Shown here: positions 1 through 12,737 of the stretch, one piece after another
Position numbering within the stretch: the first letter of the stretch is position 1
How the letters are laid out: each line of letters starts with the position of its first letter
Assembly: GCF_001039355.2 (NCBI RefSeq)
Contig: NW_019775136.1
Coordinates: 253,855-313,854, forward strand
DNA: 60,000 nucleotides
Source: Lingula anatina
Taxonomy: Eukaryota; Brachiopoda; Lingulata; Lingulida; Lingulidae
Direction: 5' to 3'
The notes under the pieces: model-generated
Told to the model about the DNA's origin: nothing
Seen by the model: only the letters and a program-made list of their open reading frames with translations
The model's database searches: none
Translations under genes and position numbers: made by a program

Positions 1-2755
1 ATTGCAGTTATATTAAATATATAGATTGTAAATAAAATGAATTCTTCAGTTTATGTTAAGATCATCTTTATGTACTTGCATTAACATTTATTTGGATAGC
101 CCCTCATTTCCTTCATATCCATGTTTTACCATTATGACAGCATATTGATCATATACAATTTCAACAGCTTATTTGTGTAATATTCTGATAATATGAACGA
201 TAATGATAGAAAATTAATGGGTTCTTGGAAGGCTTAATTGTCCAGCATTTCTGTTTGATTTTTTAAAAGTTCATACAAAATGTCTGTGCCTGCATCCCTT
301 GTTATACACCTGCCAATATTATTGTACTTAGGTGTTTTTCCCTTGACAATTTTGCTGGATCTTAATAGCACTTATCCGTCAACATTTGAATAACAAAGTA
401 GATCTTTTGAGAGAAATTGTGCATCAGTTTTGCGGAAATGCTTATTTTATGAAGCCTTCTAGTTGTTTAAATGTATTTATTAGCCACAAGTATGCGTGAT
501 TGATGCATTCTTGATGACGGAGAGAATATTTTGCTGTTGGCCTGCACTACCATGATTTAGTAATAAAGATAATGTATCCTTGAGATGTGTTATGAAGTCT
601 TAATTTTGATGATTGAATACATCTTAATTGTCACAAAATGCCCCCTTTGTTTTGGAATCTTGCTATTAAATAAAATTAGCAACATGTTGCAAGGTACTTT
701 TTTTTTTACAAAAGGAAAATTAATTTTCTTTAGTATCTAATAGAAAGAGATTGATGAAGTTTTTTGGGTTTTCTGAGTATGCACAGTTATTTTACATTGC
801 AGAAATAAAAGAAAGCTAAGAAGCAAATCTGAAAGGGACATTAAAAAACAAAATATCTTAGCATTTAGAACACCTATTGAATGCTTTGATATTTATTAAT
901 GGTTACATGCCTCAGAGAACCTCATTTTATGATACCTTAAGAAGAAGATCAGCTCGAGGGTAGTCTGATAAGAAGTCTTGATCATCCGCTACAAAATATT
1001 TTGCTCAAAGATTATTAACACCCCTCGGGGCATAGACATTTCCTCAATAACAAACATTTTTGAATGACTGAGGAGTATCATAATAAATACCTCTGTATAT
1101 TTTGACTGAAGACTGTTACAGAATGAGGAATGGCTTGAAATTTTAATTAACATGGTATTGACTGTACACAGACATTTCATGTTACATTTAATTTAATAGT
1201 TTTTGATGTGGCTTGAATTCCAACAATGAGTGAGTAAATGAGTAATGAGATCTTAACTGATATCAGCTTTAATATAGCAAACATCATAAATACACATTAA
1301 TAAACCATTGTGTGAAGTATCAAGAATAGGTTCTCATGCCATCCACCGCTAAGTGTAAATATGTAAAAATTTGTATACTTTGAGTAAATGCAAAGGGGGT
1401 GCACATACCAGATATTTAAATAGAGATTTTAGGTAATATTGCATGCAAAAAATAAAAAATAAATAAATAAAATAAAAATAAATAAATAAATAAATAAAAA
1501 GCCAAATGTTCAGCAGAATTCAGTTTATATTAATTCATAGGCTTTATTAATCATAATATACTGCATATTGTTACTACAACATTGTGGAGGTTTGAAAAAG
1601 AACTGCTTGAAGAAAAAACAATAGTGATATGTATATGCTAGCCAAACTCACTAAGTGAACTCGGAATTTATGATCTGGAGGTCTGGAACATTCATTATCA
1701 TCTGAAAATGTGAAAAATATATACAACATTTATAATAATACACCTGTGAGCATTTGCATATTATGTTACTTATACCTGAGTAGTATTATTTGTCAGTAAC
1801 CATGGTTTACAAAATACAAGAATTCTTGTACATTAAAAGATATACACTAGATGGGGAATTTTACAAATATTGGACTCCAAGTCCACTTCAAATGAACTAT
1901 CATATTTTGATTAAATATGTTTGACATATATTCATATTAATTTATAAAAGTTAATTGTTTATACAACTATAGGTAAATTATTCAATTCATGACTTTTCAC
2001 AACAATGTGGGGGAAATTTTTAAGTGTCTGAGGGGGGGGGATATATGCTTGGAGTAATCACTGCCTTCTTTTATTTTTTATATTTTAAAGCTGTAACTAA
2101 TGTCTAACTGAGGTCATCACGGTGAGAAGTAATACTGTTTGCAACATGCAATGTCCATATCAGGAACACAATGGTAAAGTCATAATTGATCTTATCCTAG
2201 CATACTCTGATCCATTAAAATATAAACTAATGGACAACTGATAATAAACATAACTTATCTACTTTTATATTGTAGATAGATATCCAGTCTACACCCATTA
2301 ACACTAACTATAGGACACGTTACAGTTTCTATAAAACTGATAAATAACATATTAGATTTACATCTACAGTACTAAATACTAAGTTTTATTTACAACTGAT
2401 AAGTGAGCTGAAGCAGCTGTACACTTATTTTGATGTCATTTGACTGCTTTAACATAGATTAATGCTTGTAAGTCTTAAAATATATTTACATGTACATACA
2501 ATATTAATCAAATAAATGCATTAAAATTTCTCTGTCAGAAATTGTTAGAAACTACAACTATGAAGGCTACAATTGACATTCTATCTTATAAAATAGTGAC
2601 AATAAAATGTTTTCAATTTAAATAGTTACCACGAAACTGACATCTATCAAAATTAATGATAATAAGACATAAGAATGGTTTAAATGATATTCATAATATG
2701 CACAACATAAGAAAGCCATAGTCTCATTCTTTAAAACATGACAATAATATCATTT
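1..2755. other. Gene-free flank; probable 3' UTR of the PDZ gene at its right end
   Basis: I see no convincing coding exon here on either strand. The right-hand part should hold the 3' UTR of the minus-strand PDZ gene ending at 2756. A candidate minus-strand AATAAA lies at 2395-2400, seen as TTTATT on the plus strand; it is only a motif match. An A-rich AAAT/AATA simple repeat lies at about 1445-1499. Confidence 0.5.
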
Positions 2756-5700
2756 TCACTCATCAGTGTTGAGTGTTATAGTGAAAGCATCTGGACTATA
2801 CTGCTGTGTGGCAACCATAGTAATATTGTTCCCAAATGGATTCTCCTCATTATTCCTCATGTTCATAAGTTGTTCTTGAGTCTGAGTGTCATTGTCAATG
2901 ATAAAGCTCGGTTTGGTTGGTGATGCTTCGGGAGACGTGCCATAACTACTACTCTGTTCATCACCATTCAAAACTATTGTAAACTGACTGGTGTTTGGAG
3001 AACAAGTGCCCTCATCCTCGGATGAGGACGATGAACTACTACTAGTGTCCTGTTGATCTGAGGTACTTTGGTCAATGGTGAATGCCGTCTCGGGCACAGT
3101 GAGGCCAGTGTTATTGTCCGTAAAATCCTGCTCACTGACGTCAATGACAAAAGCACCTTCACTGACTGCACTGTCTGCGGCTTCTTCCTCCGATTCATCC
3201 AGAATTGCCTGAGCAGGCACCGCATGAATCACCTCATCTTCATCGATAAGAAATTTTGGACTACTACGTCCGCTTTGGTCAGAGTGCTCCTCACTCTCTT
3301 CCCCATTAATCTCATAGTTAAATTCCTGGGCAGTTTCGGGGGTGGGAGTATTATCAGAGTCTGAGGACTGGCTGTGATGGTCATTTGGAGGGGAGTCATT
3401 GACTAAACTCTCATTGAATAACAATTTAGGATCTGGATTTTCATTTGTCAGGAATGCTTGCACCTTTTCCTCATCAGACATGAGTTTAATTGAGCAGTTA
3501 TGCACAGAGTCTTTGTCAGGGATTGTTGCTTCAATGTTTTCTTTACAGTCTTCTTCAATGGTTCCTGGGGCAGGGTCATCAGTATTGGCATCTTCCTCAT
3601 CCAGTGGGATGGGTGTCTGCATTTCGGCCTGTACTTCGGCTTCTATGTCTGTTATGGATTGAGAGCGACTGGGTTCAGCAGATGAAATTGAGCCCTGTTG
3701 ACTTTCTGTTGTCATGCTGCTTGCTTCTTCATGAAGGATCATTTCCGTCTTGTCCATGTCATCAATCTCTGCAAGATTATATATGTCGGCATACCTGGAT
3801 AGTTTTGCCGGTGGAGCATCAGAACTCTCTGACTGTTCTTCCTCCTCTTCATTACTACTTTCACCTCCTGCTCCATCTTCTCTTTTGCTTTCTGAATCTT
3901 CTTCTCTCTCTTCTTCTTTTTCTGAAGAGCTACTGGAAGATGTTGATGACTTTCGCTCCTTGACTCCACTATCATCCTGTTTCTTTGGCGATGACAGCCT
4001 AACCACCAACTGTGACTTCACAACTGGTTGGTCCTCATCAGGGGTTACTTCAGGTTGCTGATGATACGATGAATTCTCTACAACTGGAGGGGCAGAATCT
4101 TCGTAACTCAGACGAATAAGCTCATTCCTATCTTGTTCCGTTAACTGACTGTACGGAGAAGTTAGTTCCTCTTGTGTGCTTTCTGGACTATCAATGTCAA
4201 CTTCCTCAAAACTTTTGTCACCAGCGTCTACTTTGTTGTCCACTGGATGAACTGCCTCCAGGTTGTATGCAGATTCTTTCTGTAATTCTGTCATTTCAAT
4301 AGTAGCTTGTACTTCAGTTTTGTCATGTTCAACAAATTTATGTTTTTCTTTGAATATTTCACTCTTCCCATCTGTTAAATCAATGACTTGCTCATCACCG
4401 AATATATTGGGTTCTCTCACATTTTCCCACTTTGAATCTTCATCAAGTTCTAGCACTGGCCTGTTCATATTCGTTTCCCATGTCATCTCACGACCCGATT
4501 TTAATGATCCCTGTTTGAGTGCCTGATTAGCTTTCCGATTTTCACTGAAAGCTCTACGTGTCTTCAGTGGCTGACTGTCCTTCATAATCCGACTCAAATC
4601 GTCAAGGGACTGGCTTCTGTACAGTGGGTGGTGCAGGTTGGGCAAGCTGCTCTGGGAGGGGGTTCTCCTCACTTGTAATGCCCCTGATTTTGTTGGCTTG
4701 GATTTCTGAAGCTGGACTTGGACTGGGTATGGCGAGGCATAACTGAGGATGGTTAGTGCATCCTCATACACCATGTTCTCAAAGGAGATGGTCACACTGA
4801 CTATGCGGTCACCTAAAAAAAGATTTAAAAAATAAAATATATTTTTCATTGCAATCCTCAATATATCAATCTTGGCATTATATTTTTCCAGACAAAAATG
4901 TTTCTTCGATTATCAATTTATATATTAAAAATAGCAAAATGGAAGAAAATTTCAAAAGAAATTGAAACACAACAAATAATAACAGCAACATGGCACTTTG
5001 TATATTTGTGCCTGCAGTTTTTCTTGTAAGTAACACGTTTTCTAATTGCGTAAATTATAGCTGTGTACATTCAACCAATGTTTGACATGAAAAGGGCAGT
5101 GAAATATGACAAAAAAGTGGGGCCATGGGGTGTAAATTATTATTGTCAAGTAACTGGATTTTAAAAGTAGGTTTCAATTAAATAGCTGTTATCATCTTAA
5201 CAGAAAAAAAAGACCTTTCATTCTTCTGTATGTGACAAGACATCCCATTCTTTCCTACCCAGCTTAACATTACATGTCAGGGTTAATCTCACCTAAATGT
5301 AGATATGCATGCCATACTTTCAAAATGTCAAAACTGCTGTTACATTACACTTTATAGGGCTTCCCTTTTTTCATGTTTTTTATCACAGCCATTTATCTTT
5401 ATACAAATGAGCAAATTTAAACTGTAGGCTTCAACACGCCCAAAAACAAGACTTGGCAGCTTTTTCTTAATAGGATTATGATGTAAAATGTAATCTGACC
5501 TACAGAAACTAAAACTGATTCTCATCTCCCATGCCTATCCCCCCCACAAGAGAAAAACTGTGTCTGTAAAAAAAATGGAAAACAAGCAAAGCAAAATTTC
5601 TATGGCAACACCACATACAAAGTAAGCTGAGCACATGTACACCTTATTTTGGTCAGGTTTATAACACATCATGTTCACACATTTGTCATATAGGCAGAAG

Positions 5701-6313
5701 GACAAACAATTTTCTCAAAGATCATGGTTTGATTGGTTTGATACCAAAACTATATCTGAAGGTCTTCAAGCATGAAGGACAAAATGACTGTAAACAGTAG
5801 GAGTGGTGGGTGGTTCAGATTTCATCCTCCAATGGACAGATGGACAGACAAATGGACGGACATAAATCAAACAGGTGGACAACCTTCAGTGTACTCCACT
5901 TTTTTCATGAGATGTGTGGGAAAATACTACTACACTTATATGGTACTTACTCGGGGTACTATGGGCACAAATTATCAAATTTGCAGATACATAATTTTAT
6001 AATCACAAATATAGCATTTGTGGCTCTTTTACTGCATAGAATAGAATTAAAGTGTAGCCTGTCAGGCCCGTAGCCGGGGGGGGGGTTCGGGGGTTCGAAA
6101 GAACCGCCCCTTTTGCTGGGAAAGGTCCACTCTGGGTAAAATTTGATCTAGGTACATGCCGTTTTTATGGGAAAAGGTCCACTTTTTCAAAAAAAGAACC
6201 CCCCTTTTGAAATTGCTGGCTACGGGCCTGCCTGTTATAGTTCAGTACCTGTAAAATTCACAATTTTCCTCCATTGAAAAGATCGAGTAATTACTGTATT
6301 CCTCTTTTTTACT

Positions 6314-6344
<31 letters not shown>

Positions 6345-9300
6345 TTTTTTGGAGGGGGGATATGGCAAGGCTGATACTTCCAAGCTAAACTTTTCATCTG
6401 CTTTAATGTTCACTATAGGTCAAATTTGAAAGACTGTACAGAGCAGCAGTGTAAACTCCACGAGTTATATGATCAATATTTATAATGTTACCACACTTTC
6501 GTCAATATTCCATCATAGGGGGATTAAAGATTTCTAATTTCTGTTAGACATTACTGTAAGATATTAAGTGATTAAACAAGAGTATATAAGCACATTCTTA
6601 TTTAAGACGAACAATTAGTCAAGCAACTTAAGATTCTTTATCTGGTTATTTCTATTATTTTTCCTGTTTTGAGCAAGTGGTAGCTGAGGTAAACGTTATA
6701 GACACACCTGTTTTAATGAAAGGGAAGTATATCAGGTAAACAAACAAAACAGCAGTCCAGTTGAAGGTTGATAAACATGTTTTTCATTGTGTGCAAACCT
6801 CTTCAACTTTTGTCATCTGAATAGTAATACATTCCACAGATTCTTGTCTATTTTCATTGTGTCTATATCAAAGGCTCGCCTTATTTTCACACCAAATAAT
6901 ACTAAAGAGTGCAACAGAAAGCCAAGCTTAGATATGACTGGACAAGAAGCACTTTTCAGGGTCATGTTACATCTTGTAATAATGTTACAAATAAAACCCC
7001 TATGATCCTTAAAGGTATTTGCTTTGGTCCAACAGCAACTAAAATTCAAATATGTAATATATACAGGTATTATTTTGTGCGATAATTTCTTTCGCAAGAT
7101 TTGGTTACAAGTCAAGTATTATGATCAAATGTACACTTTCTTTCACAAAAATAGTTTCACGGTAAGATGTTTTACTTGACAGGACAACTATAACTTTATA
7201 CTTCTGTGGTACCTTTCAGAAATTAAATACCCCATACAATGAAGCTTTCTTTCTACAACAGGTTTAAGAAAAGGAGAGAAAAATTGAAAGAAATACTGTA
7301 GAGAATAAAAAAAATACTACATTCTGTAAAAATGCCAATTCAACCACTTCTGATTTTAAGCATGTAAAACTCACTGCACATTAATTTTGTGTGTAGAACA
7401 TCAACAGTTCTTTCATCCCTCATTATGCCAACCTGTCCCCAAAATCCTATCACTTTTGAGACAATACGTGACAAACATGTAATGCTCTCTTTTAGAAATA
7501 AAGGACTCAGCATGCGACTTTTTGACATTTTTCAGAAATCTTCCAAGTGAGGGAAACTGTCAAAATGATGAATGGTTTGAAAATTGATCCTTTTCCTTTT
7601 TTAACATAAATTTATGTTGCAAAATCATGTTGCAATTTTCTTCAGAAAGAATGACAAAAAAAGATAATTGTTATTTGATGTTGCCAGGAGGGATTTAAAT
7701 ATCTTATTCTTTCACAAAATATCTTAGGAATGAATTTTGCTGTCTAAGGTTTTTTCATAGAATTATCAAGAATTCTCTTTCTTCAACATTTAAAAAGGTC
7801 CCATGGGGTATTTTCGTTACCTATGAAGGCAACTTTCATTTCCCCGAGATGCCTGAAGCGTTCATATTACTTAGTGTGTTCAGTGAATAATCCCAATCCT
7901 GTGACTTGTGAATGCAGCTTTTTATTCTTCGTTATTTGTGAAACGAAGTCATTATGCTTGGCGATTTGTTATTTTCAACTTGTATTTCCTGCATTTTCAA
8001 TGAGATATGAATTTAGTTTTATTTACTGTAATTTGTAAATTGTTCATTTTACTTCCCATGATCTGGGATCCTCATTCAACACCTGCTATCAAACTGAAAA
8101 AATTCCTTTTTGACAATTTTCACTTGGAAATCTTTAAGTGATAAGGAAATGCCTCATTGATACACTTAATATGTTGAACAGAAGTACTTGAAGTTTGCAT
8201 ACCATCCTACCAAAGAAGGTAGAAAAGCCCTAAGAGGAAACTCACACCTGAAGAGCTTCCTTCCATGATGGCCTTTGAAGGAATGCAGATTTACAATGTG
8301 GAGAAGGAGGGGTTATGTGGTTACTTTATGTATAGCTGACCCCAGCATGTGCTTGTTCATAATGCCCATGCTAATTTGCCCTGCCACAAAGAGTTCAATT
8401 TCTTATGTGGGTTTTGATAAGTAGAATTACATGGACTGTGCACAATTCAAAATTGAAAAGTAATTTCCTATTTATTGCAATAATGTGTATCATTTCCAAA
8501 CTTTCTTTCATATGTTTTAGTTTAAATACATGCATTGCCTGTACATTATTAATATAATTTGAACTAAATAAAGGAATTTTTCTACTTAAAAGTCATTAAT
8601 GGGAACTATCTCGACAGGACCATACATTATGTGCATTATATGTTTAAATACATTGTTACAGTATTACATTAAATGTTAACATGGGCTATTAGACCCCATC
8701 CCCATGGAAATCATTGGTCTACATAGATCGATCCAAGGAATCTAACTGAGTACAATCAGCTAGACTGACTAACACACCTCTTCTGGTTTCCAACATACTT
8801 GTAAAATTAGCATCTTTGGTGTATATTTTAATTAACACAAGAAGGAAGCTTGTCATTTAGTTATGCTAATTGTACTCAGTGAGAGTCCCTGCAGAGTTGG
8901 ATCGATCTGTGTAGATCGGTGGTGTCTATTTGAATGGGGCCTTAGTCTATTTTGAGGATCGGCTTACTTCCTGACAACACTTTTAAGCTGTTTGGAATCT
9001 AGACAAATTCATCTCCATATGAAAATACCTGCATTGTGAATAAATGCAATAAGTTGACCTTATTTGACTTCAGAGTGTAGGTAACAGATGAAAACAAGAA
9101 TGGAACTATGCATATAGTGTGAAAAAATTAATATCACAAACAAACCATATTAGTAGAAAAACGGTGAATAGCTGTCTGTAAAATACGCCATACAGTCTAT
9201 CTGTCTGTCTTTCTGTCTGTCTGTCTGTCTGTCACACACTTACCAACTTTAATTTTTCCTGATTCACTGGCAGGGCCTCTGTTGTGCACCTGACTGATGA

Positions 9301-12300
9301 AAATGCCATCACGCATGCTGCCAGCAACGTTGAACCCAAGCCCAATGATGTCCTTGCTCTGCAGGGATACACTCACCACCTCCGTCTCCTGAAAATAAAA
9401 ATTATATCCTATATCTTTTCCTTTTTTTTTTCAAAATGCATCTTTTTATATGGGATAAAATTAAGCTTTGGGATATGAAATATGTGAATCTCCAATCCAC
9501 ATTCATTTGGCTTACTTAGAGGCAATAAGAATGAGAAATCCAAGACTTTTCAATGCTATTTGAGCAGAAAAGAGACTAGACAGAGTTTTATAATTTTGTA
9601 ATTGTTTTTTTCTTATTAATGCTACCTTTATTTGTTTACTTTATTTTAGGGCAGGGTGTTTTTTAACAAAAGAATCTTAATTTATTGTTACAGGCTCTAG
9701 GAAATAGGTTTGATTTGAAAAGCACATTAACTTTGCAATTTACATGATGACCATGAGGCTCCAATGAAAAGCTCCATAATGTGAGAGCTGTTGGAACCAC
9801 TCTGCCTCCATTTCTTTGGACAATATCAATGGTACAAAGCAACCAAAATAGACAATTTCCGGTTCAATCAGAACCTCTTCTGCCAAATTTGCTTCCATTT
9901 CTCATCCCAAAAGCTGCATCATTGTCCTGTTAAGCCATGCTCCCGTGGGCACCATTTTCACAATGCAGTCAAGTTTAGAGTGATGGTGGAGATAAAATGC
10001 CTGATATCATGTGCACCCTTCCTTCTTTGTACAAGGCACTGCCACAATGTCATGCACAACAGGTATGTCCCCTGATTATATTAACCGAGATAATGAGCTC
10101 CCATCTGGGTCAACAGTAGAAGGAGATAGAAAATTTTAGACTGTTGTGGAAAGGAACTTTATACTGTGCTTCTAGATGAAAGGGCATGTTACAAGAGGAG
10201 GGAAGGGGCATTTGTTTGATCTTGGGTGGTGTGGATATGCAATGCCTTTCATGAGAAGAGAGAAGCACTTGGACAACTTATCAAAGCCTTATTTTATGAC
10301 ATGTGCTGCAAGAAGAAATGAGAAATATGAAAGAAAGTAAAACCAACCATCTAAAATTTTCTGTTTTGGATACCTAAACTTTTTTTAAAAGAAAAACTTT
10401 GATAATTTTCTAAAAACACACCTCAGCTGCCCACAATACAGCTTCATCCTGTATAAATTGTTGCAACTTCTTCAGGTTTCTCTTGAAACCATTTTTTCAA
10501 TAAGCAGCAGAGTTGAAAAACCACTCAAGAGAGGCCCTGCATGCATGCATGCAAGTATATACATGAACTTGTTCTTACTAAGGCTGAATATTTAAAATAC
10601 TCTTGTCATCAGGTTTAAAGGTGGTGCATGGGAAAATGACTTTGCAAAAAGCTGTGAATTTCAGAAAAAAAGGACTTTGTCTTTTAAGGGATACTTGTCT
10701 TAAACAACTAAGAATTATATCAAGTATGCAAGGGATAATAAACAGACCATCACTCACATTACAAATTAAAATTAAGAAATCAAGTTTCAATTGGTGAATC
10801 AATCATACAAAATGAGAAATTATGTCTCAAGGCCACAAATGGCATGCGAAGTATTTTTCTTTCCATGGGGCTGAATACTTTTTAAAGTCCCATTTCCTCC
10901 ATAAAGAACTTCATAGAGATGTGTAATGCAATCTCAGTCAATATTCAATGGTGTTACCTATATTCATCTATTTTAATGACAGTGGCCCATGGCACATAAT
11001 GAGAGACACCTTGTAAAGTGACACTTGCCCAGGGTTGATTACATATTTCCCTGACCGGTAGGGCTCAGCATAAAGCCTAGAGTGATCCATCATATGTAAT
11101 GGAATGCAACTCCTGAGTGGAAATTGCAATATTCAGGTAAATAAATGAGAGGTTTGTGTGCGAGTAATCTTAAAATAATTTTTTTGCAAGGTCCACATGA
11201 GAATTTTATTAACTTACAGCAGATCTTAGTAAATAACATGAAGAGTAAGCATTATAGGCTTTCTCATGCTTTGGGGTACTGTTAAGGTGACATGATAAGT
11301 CAAATGGCTTCTGGACGATCCCATACTTAATGTCCCAAATGTGTGTGTGTGAGAGAGAGAGAGAGCAATGCACAGTCACCACAGGTTGAATGAACAAGTG
11401 CACAGAACAAGGAGACTAGTATATGGTGCAGCATAGTGCCGCTCCCAAATGGTGACCTGTCATGCCAACAAAAGCACTGGAAAAGTATTGCGCGTCAGTG
11501 CACACTGGCTCTGTCCATGGCTTGTAATTATCAAGTTAAGATATCAGGGTTTGCACACCTGTATATGATAAAAAAAAGTGTAACTAATGCGGGGGTAAAT
11601 GATCCCAAAGCACTGATGGATATAACTGATAGACAAATAAAATGGTATTGACTGAATCATAGGGAAATTGAATTTATTTGTACTAATTTTTTTTCTCTCT
11701 TTTGTTAATATTTTTTGGTCCTTTCAAAATTAATGTTGTTTAAGTTATTTATTATACGGACTTGTATCTACAACACAGTGGCAGTCACATAGATGGGATA
11801 TGATTTGATGACAAGTCTCTGGAATGTTTAAGCACTTCATACAAAAGGGGGCATATTGAAAAGTTGACATACTTGTGGTTTATCACAGGTTTAGGCATTC
11901 TAAGATAACCAGTTTTACACTATGATTAGTTTCAGGTTTCAGTTCACGTGTAATGCGTCCAACATTTATGAAGAAGAAAAGAAAGAGTATGAACTGGGTT
12001 TTCTTTGCCTGAATTTTTGACAGGAAACCCACTCGGAGATATCAGAGTTCAAACCTTATATCATGTTAACTTGGCAAAGAGATGTGCTCAATGAGGCAAT
12101 GAAGCACATTATCATGTTACTAAAGAAAAGAAAAACTTTGATGCTTGTCTTGAAATTTTATGGGACTTACCAAAGGAAGTTTATTGCCCAAATGCTCCTG
12201 TTTTATTGCCTCTTTGATAAAAAAAAATCCCTCTCTGTTTTATCATGCAGTGCCCCTTAAATTTTCGGGGACATTGGGTTTTTTAATGGACAAATAATAT

Positions 12301-12694
12301 CATGTTGGCCACATTCAAAGTCCATAAAAAGAAAAAAAATCAACTGAATAAAAAATATCAAAATGCCATGGACTAGACATGGGGGTTATGTGGGCACAAG
12401 GACGGCAAGAGAGCAGACACGACCTATCTTCCAAGTTGGAACTTGTGATTTACTATACTATGATAACAAGTAATATACTAGTAAGTATAATAGTCCTTTA
12501 TGAGGTGCATGTGTGACCTTAGACTGAAGATATCAAAGACAAGGGAGTTACCATGTGAATAAGTACAGATGTCTCTTCCTGTACACTGAGCAGTCCACAT
12601 AAATTTACTTTTAGAGAAAAGCTTTATTTTCATTATAACTGTTTTAACTGTTCATTTCAAAGAATGTTTATTTTAATTTTGTTCTCATAACAAC

Positions 12695-12737
<43 letters not shown>

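Larger units (their letters stand above)
4813..9243 (-). other. Intron 5 of the PDZ gene (splits the PDZ domain)
   Basis: This 4.4-kb intron interrupts the PDZ domain inside the glycine codon of VGDR. It holds the 168-bp transposon at 6063-6230, a TTTA repeat at about 6312-6350, the first copy of an inverted-repeat element at 8692-8941 and a CTGT repeat at about 9197-9233 just beside the donor. No other exon was recognised. Confidence 0.8.

Noticed and set aside
2974-4526. Several open frames of 60-157 codons on the plus strand and in other frames across the large PDZ-gene exon
   Set aside because: They are antisense or shifted shadows of the acidic Ser-rich coding sequence. None starts in a plausible context or resembles a family.
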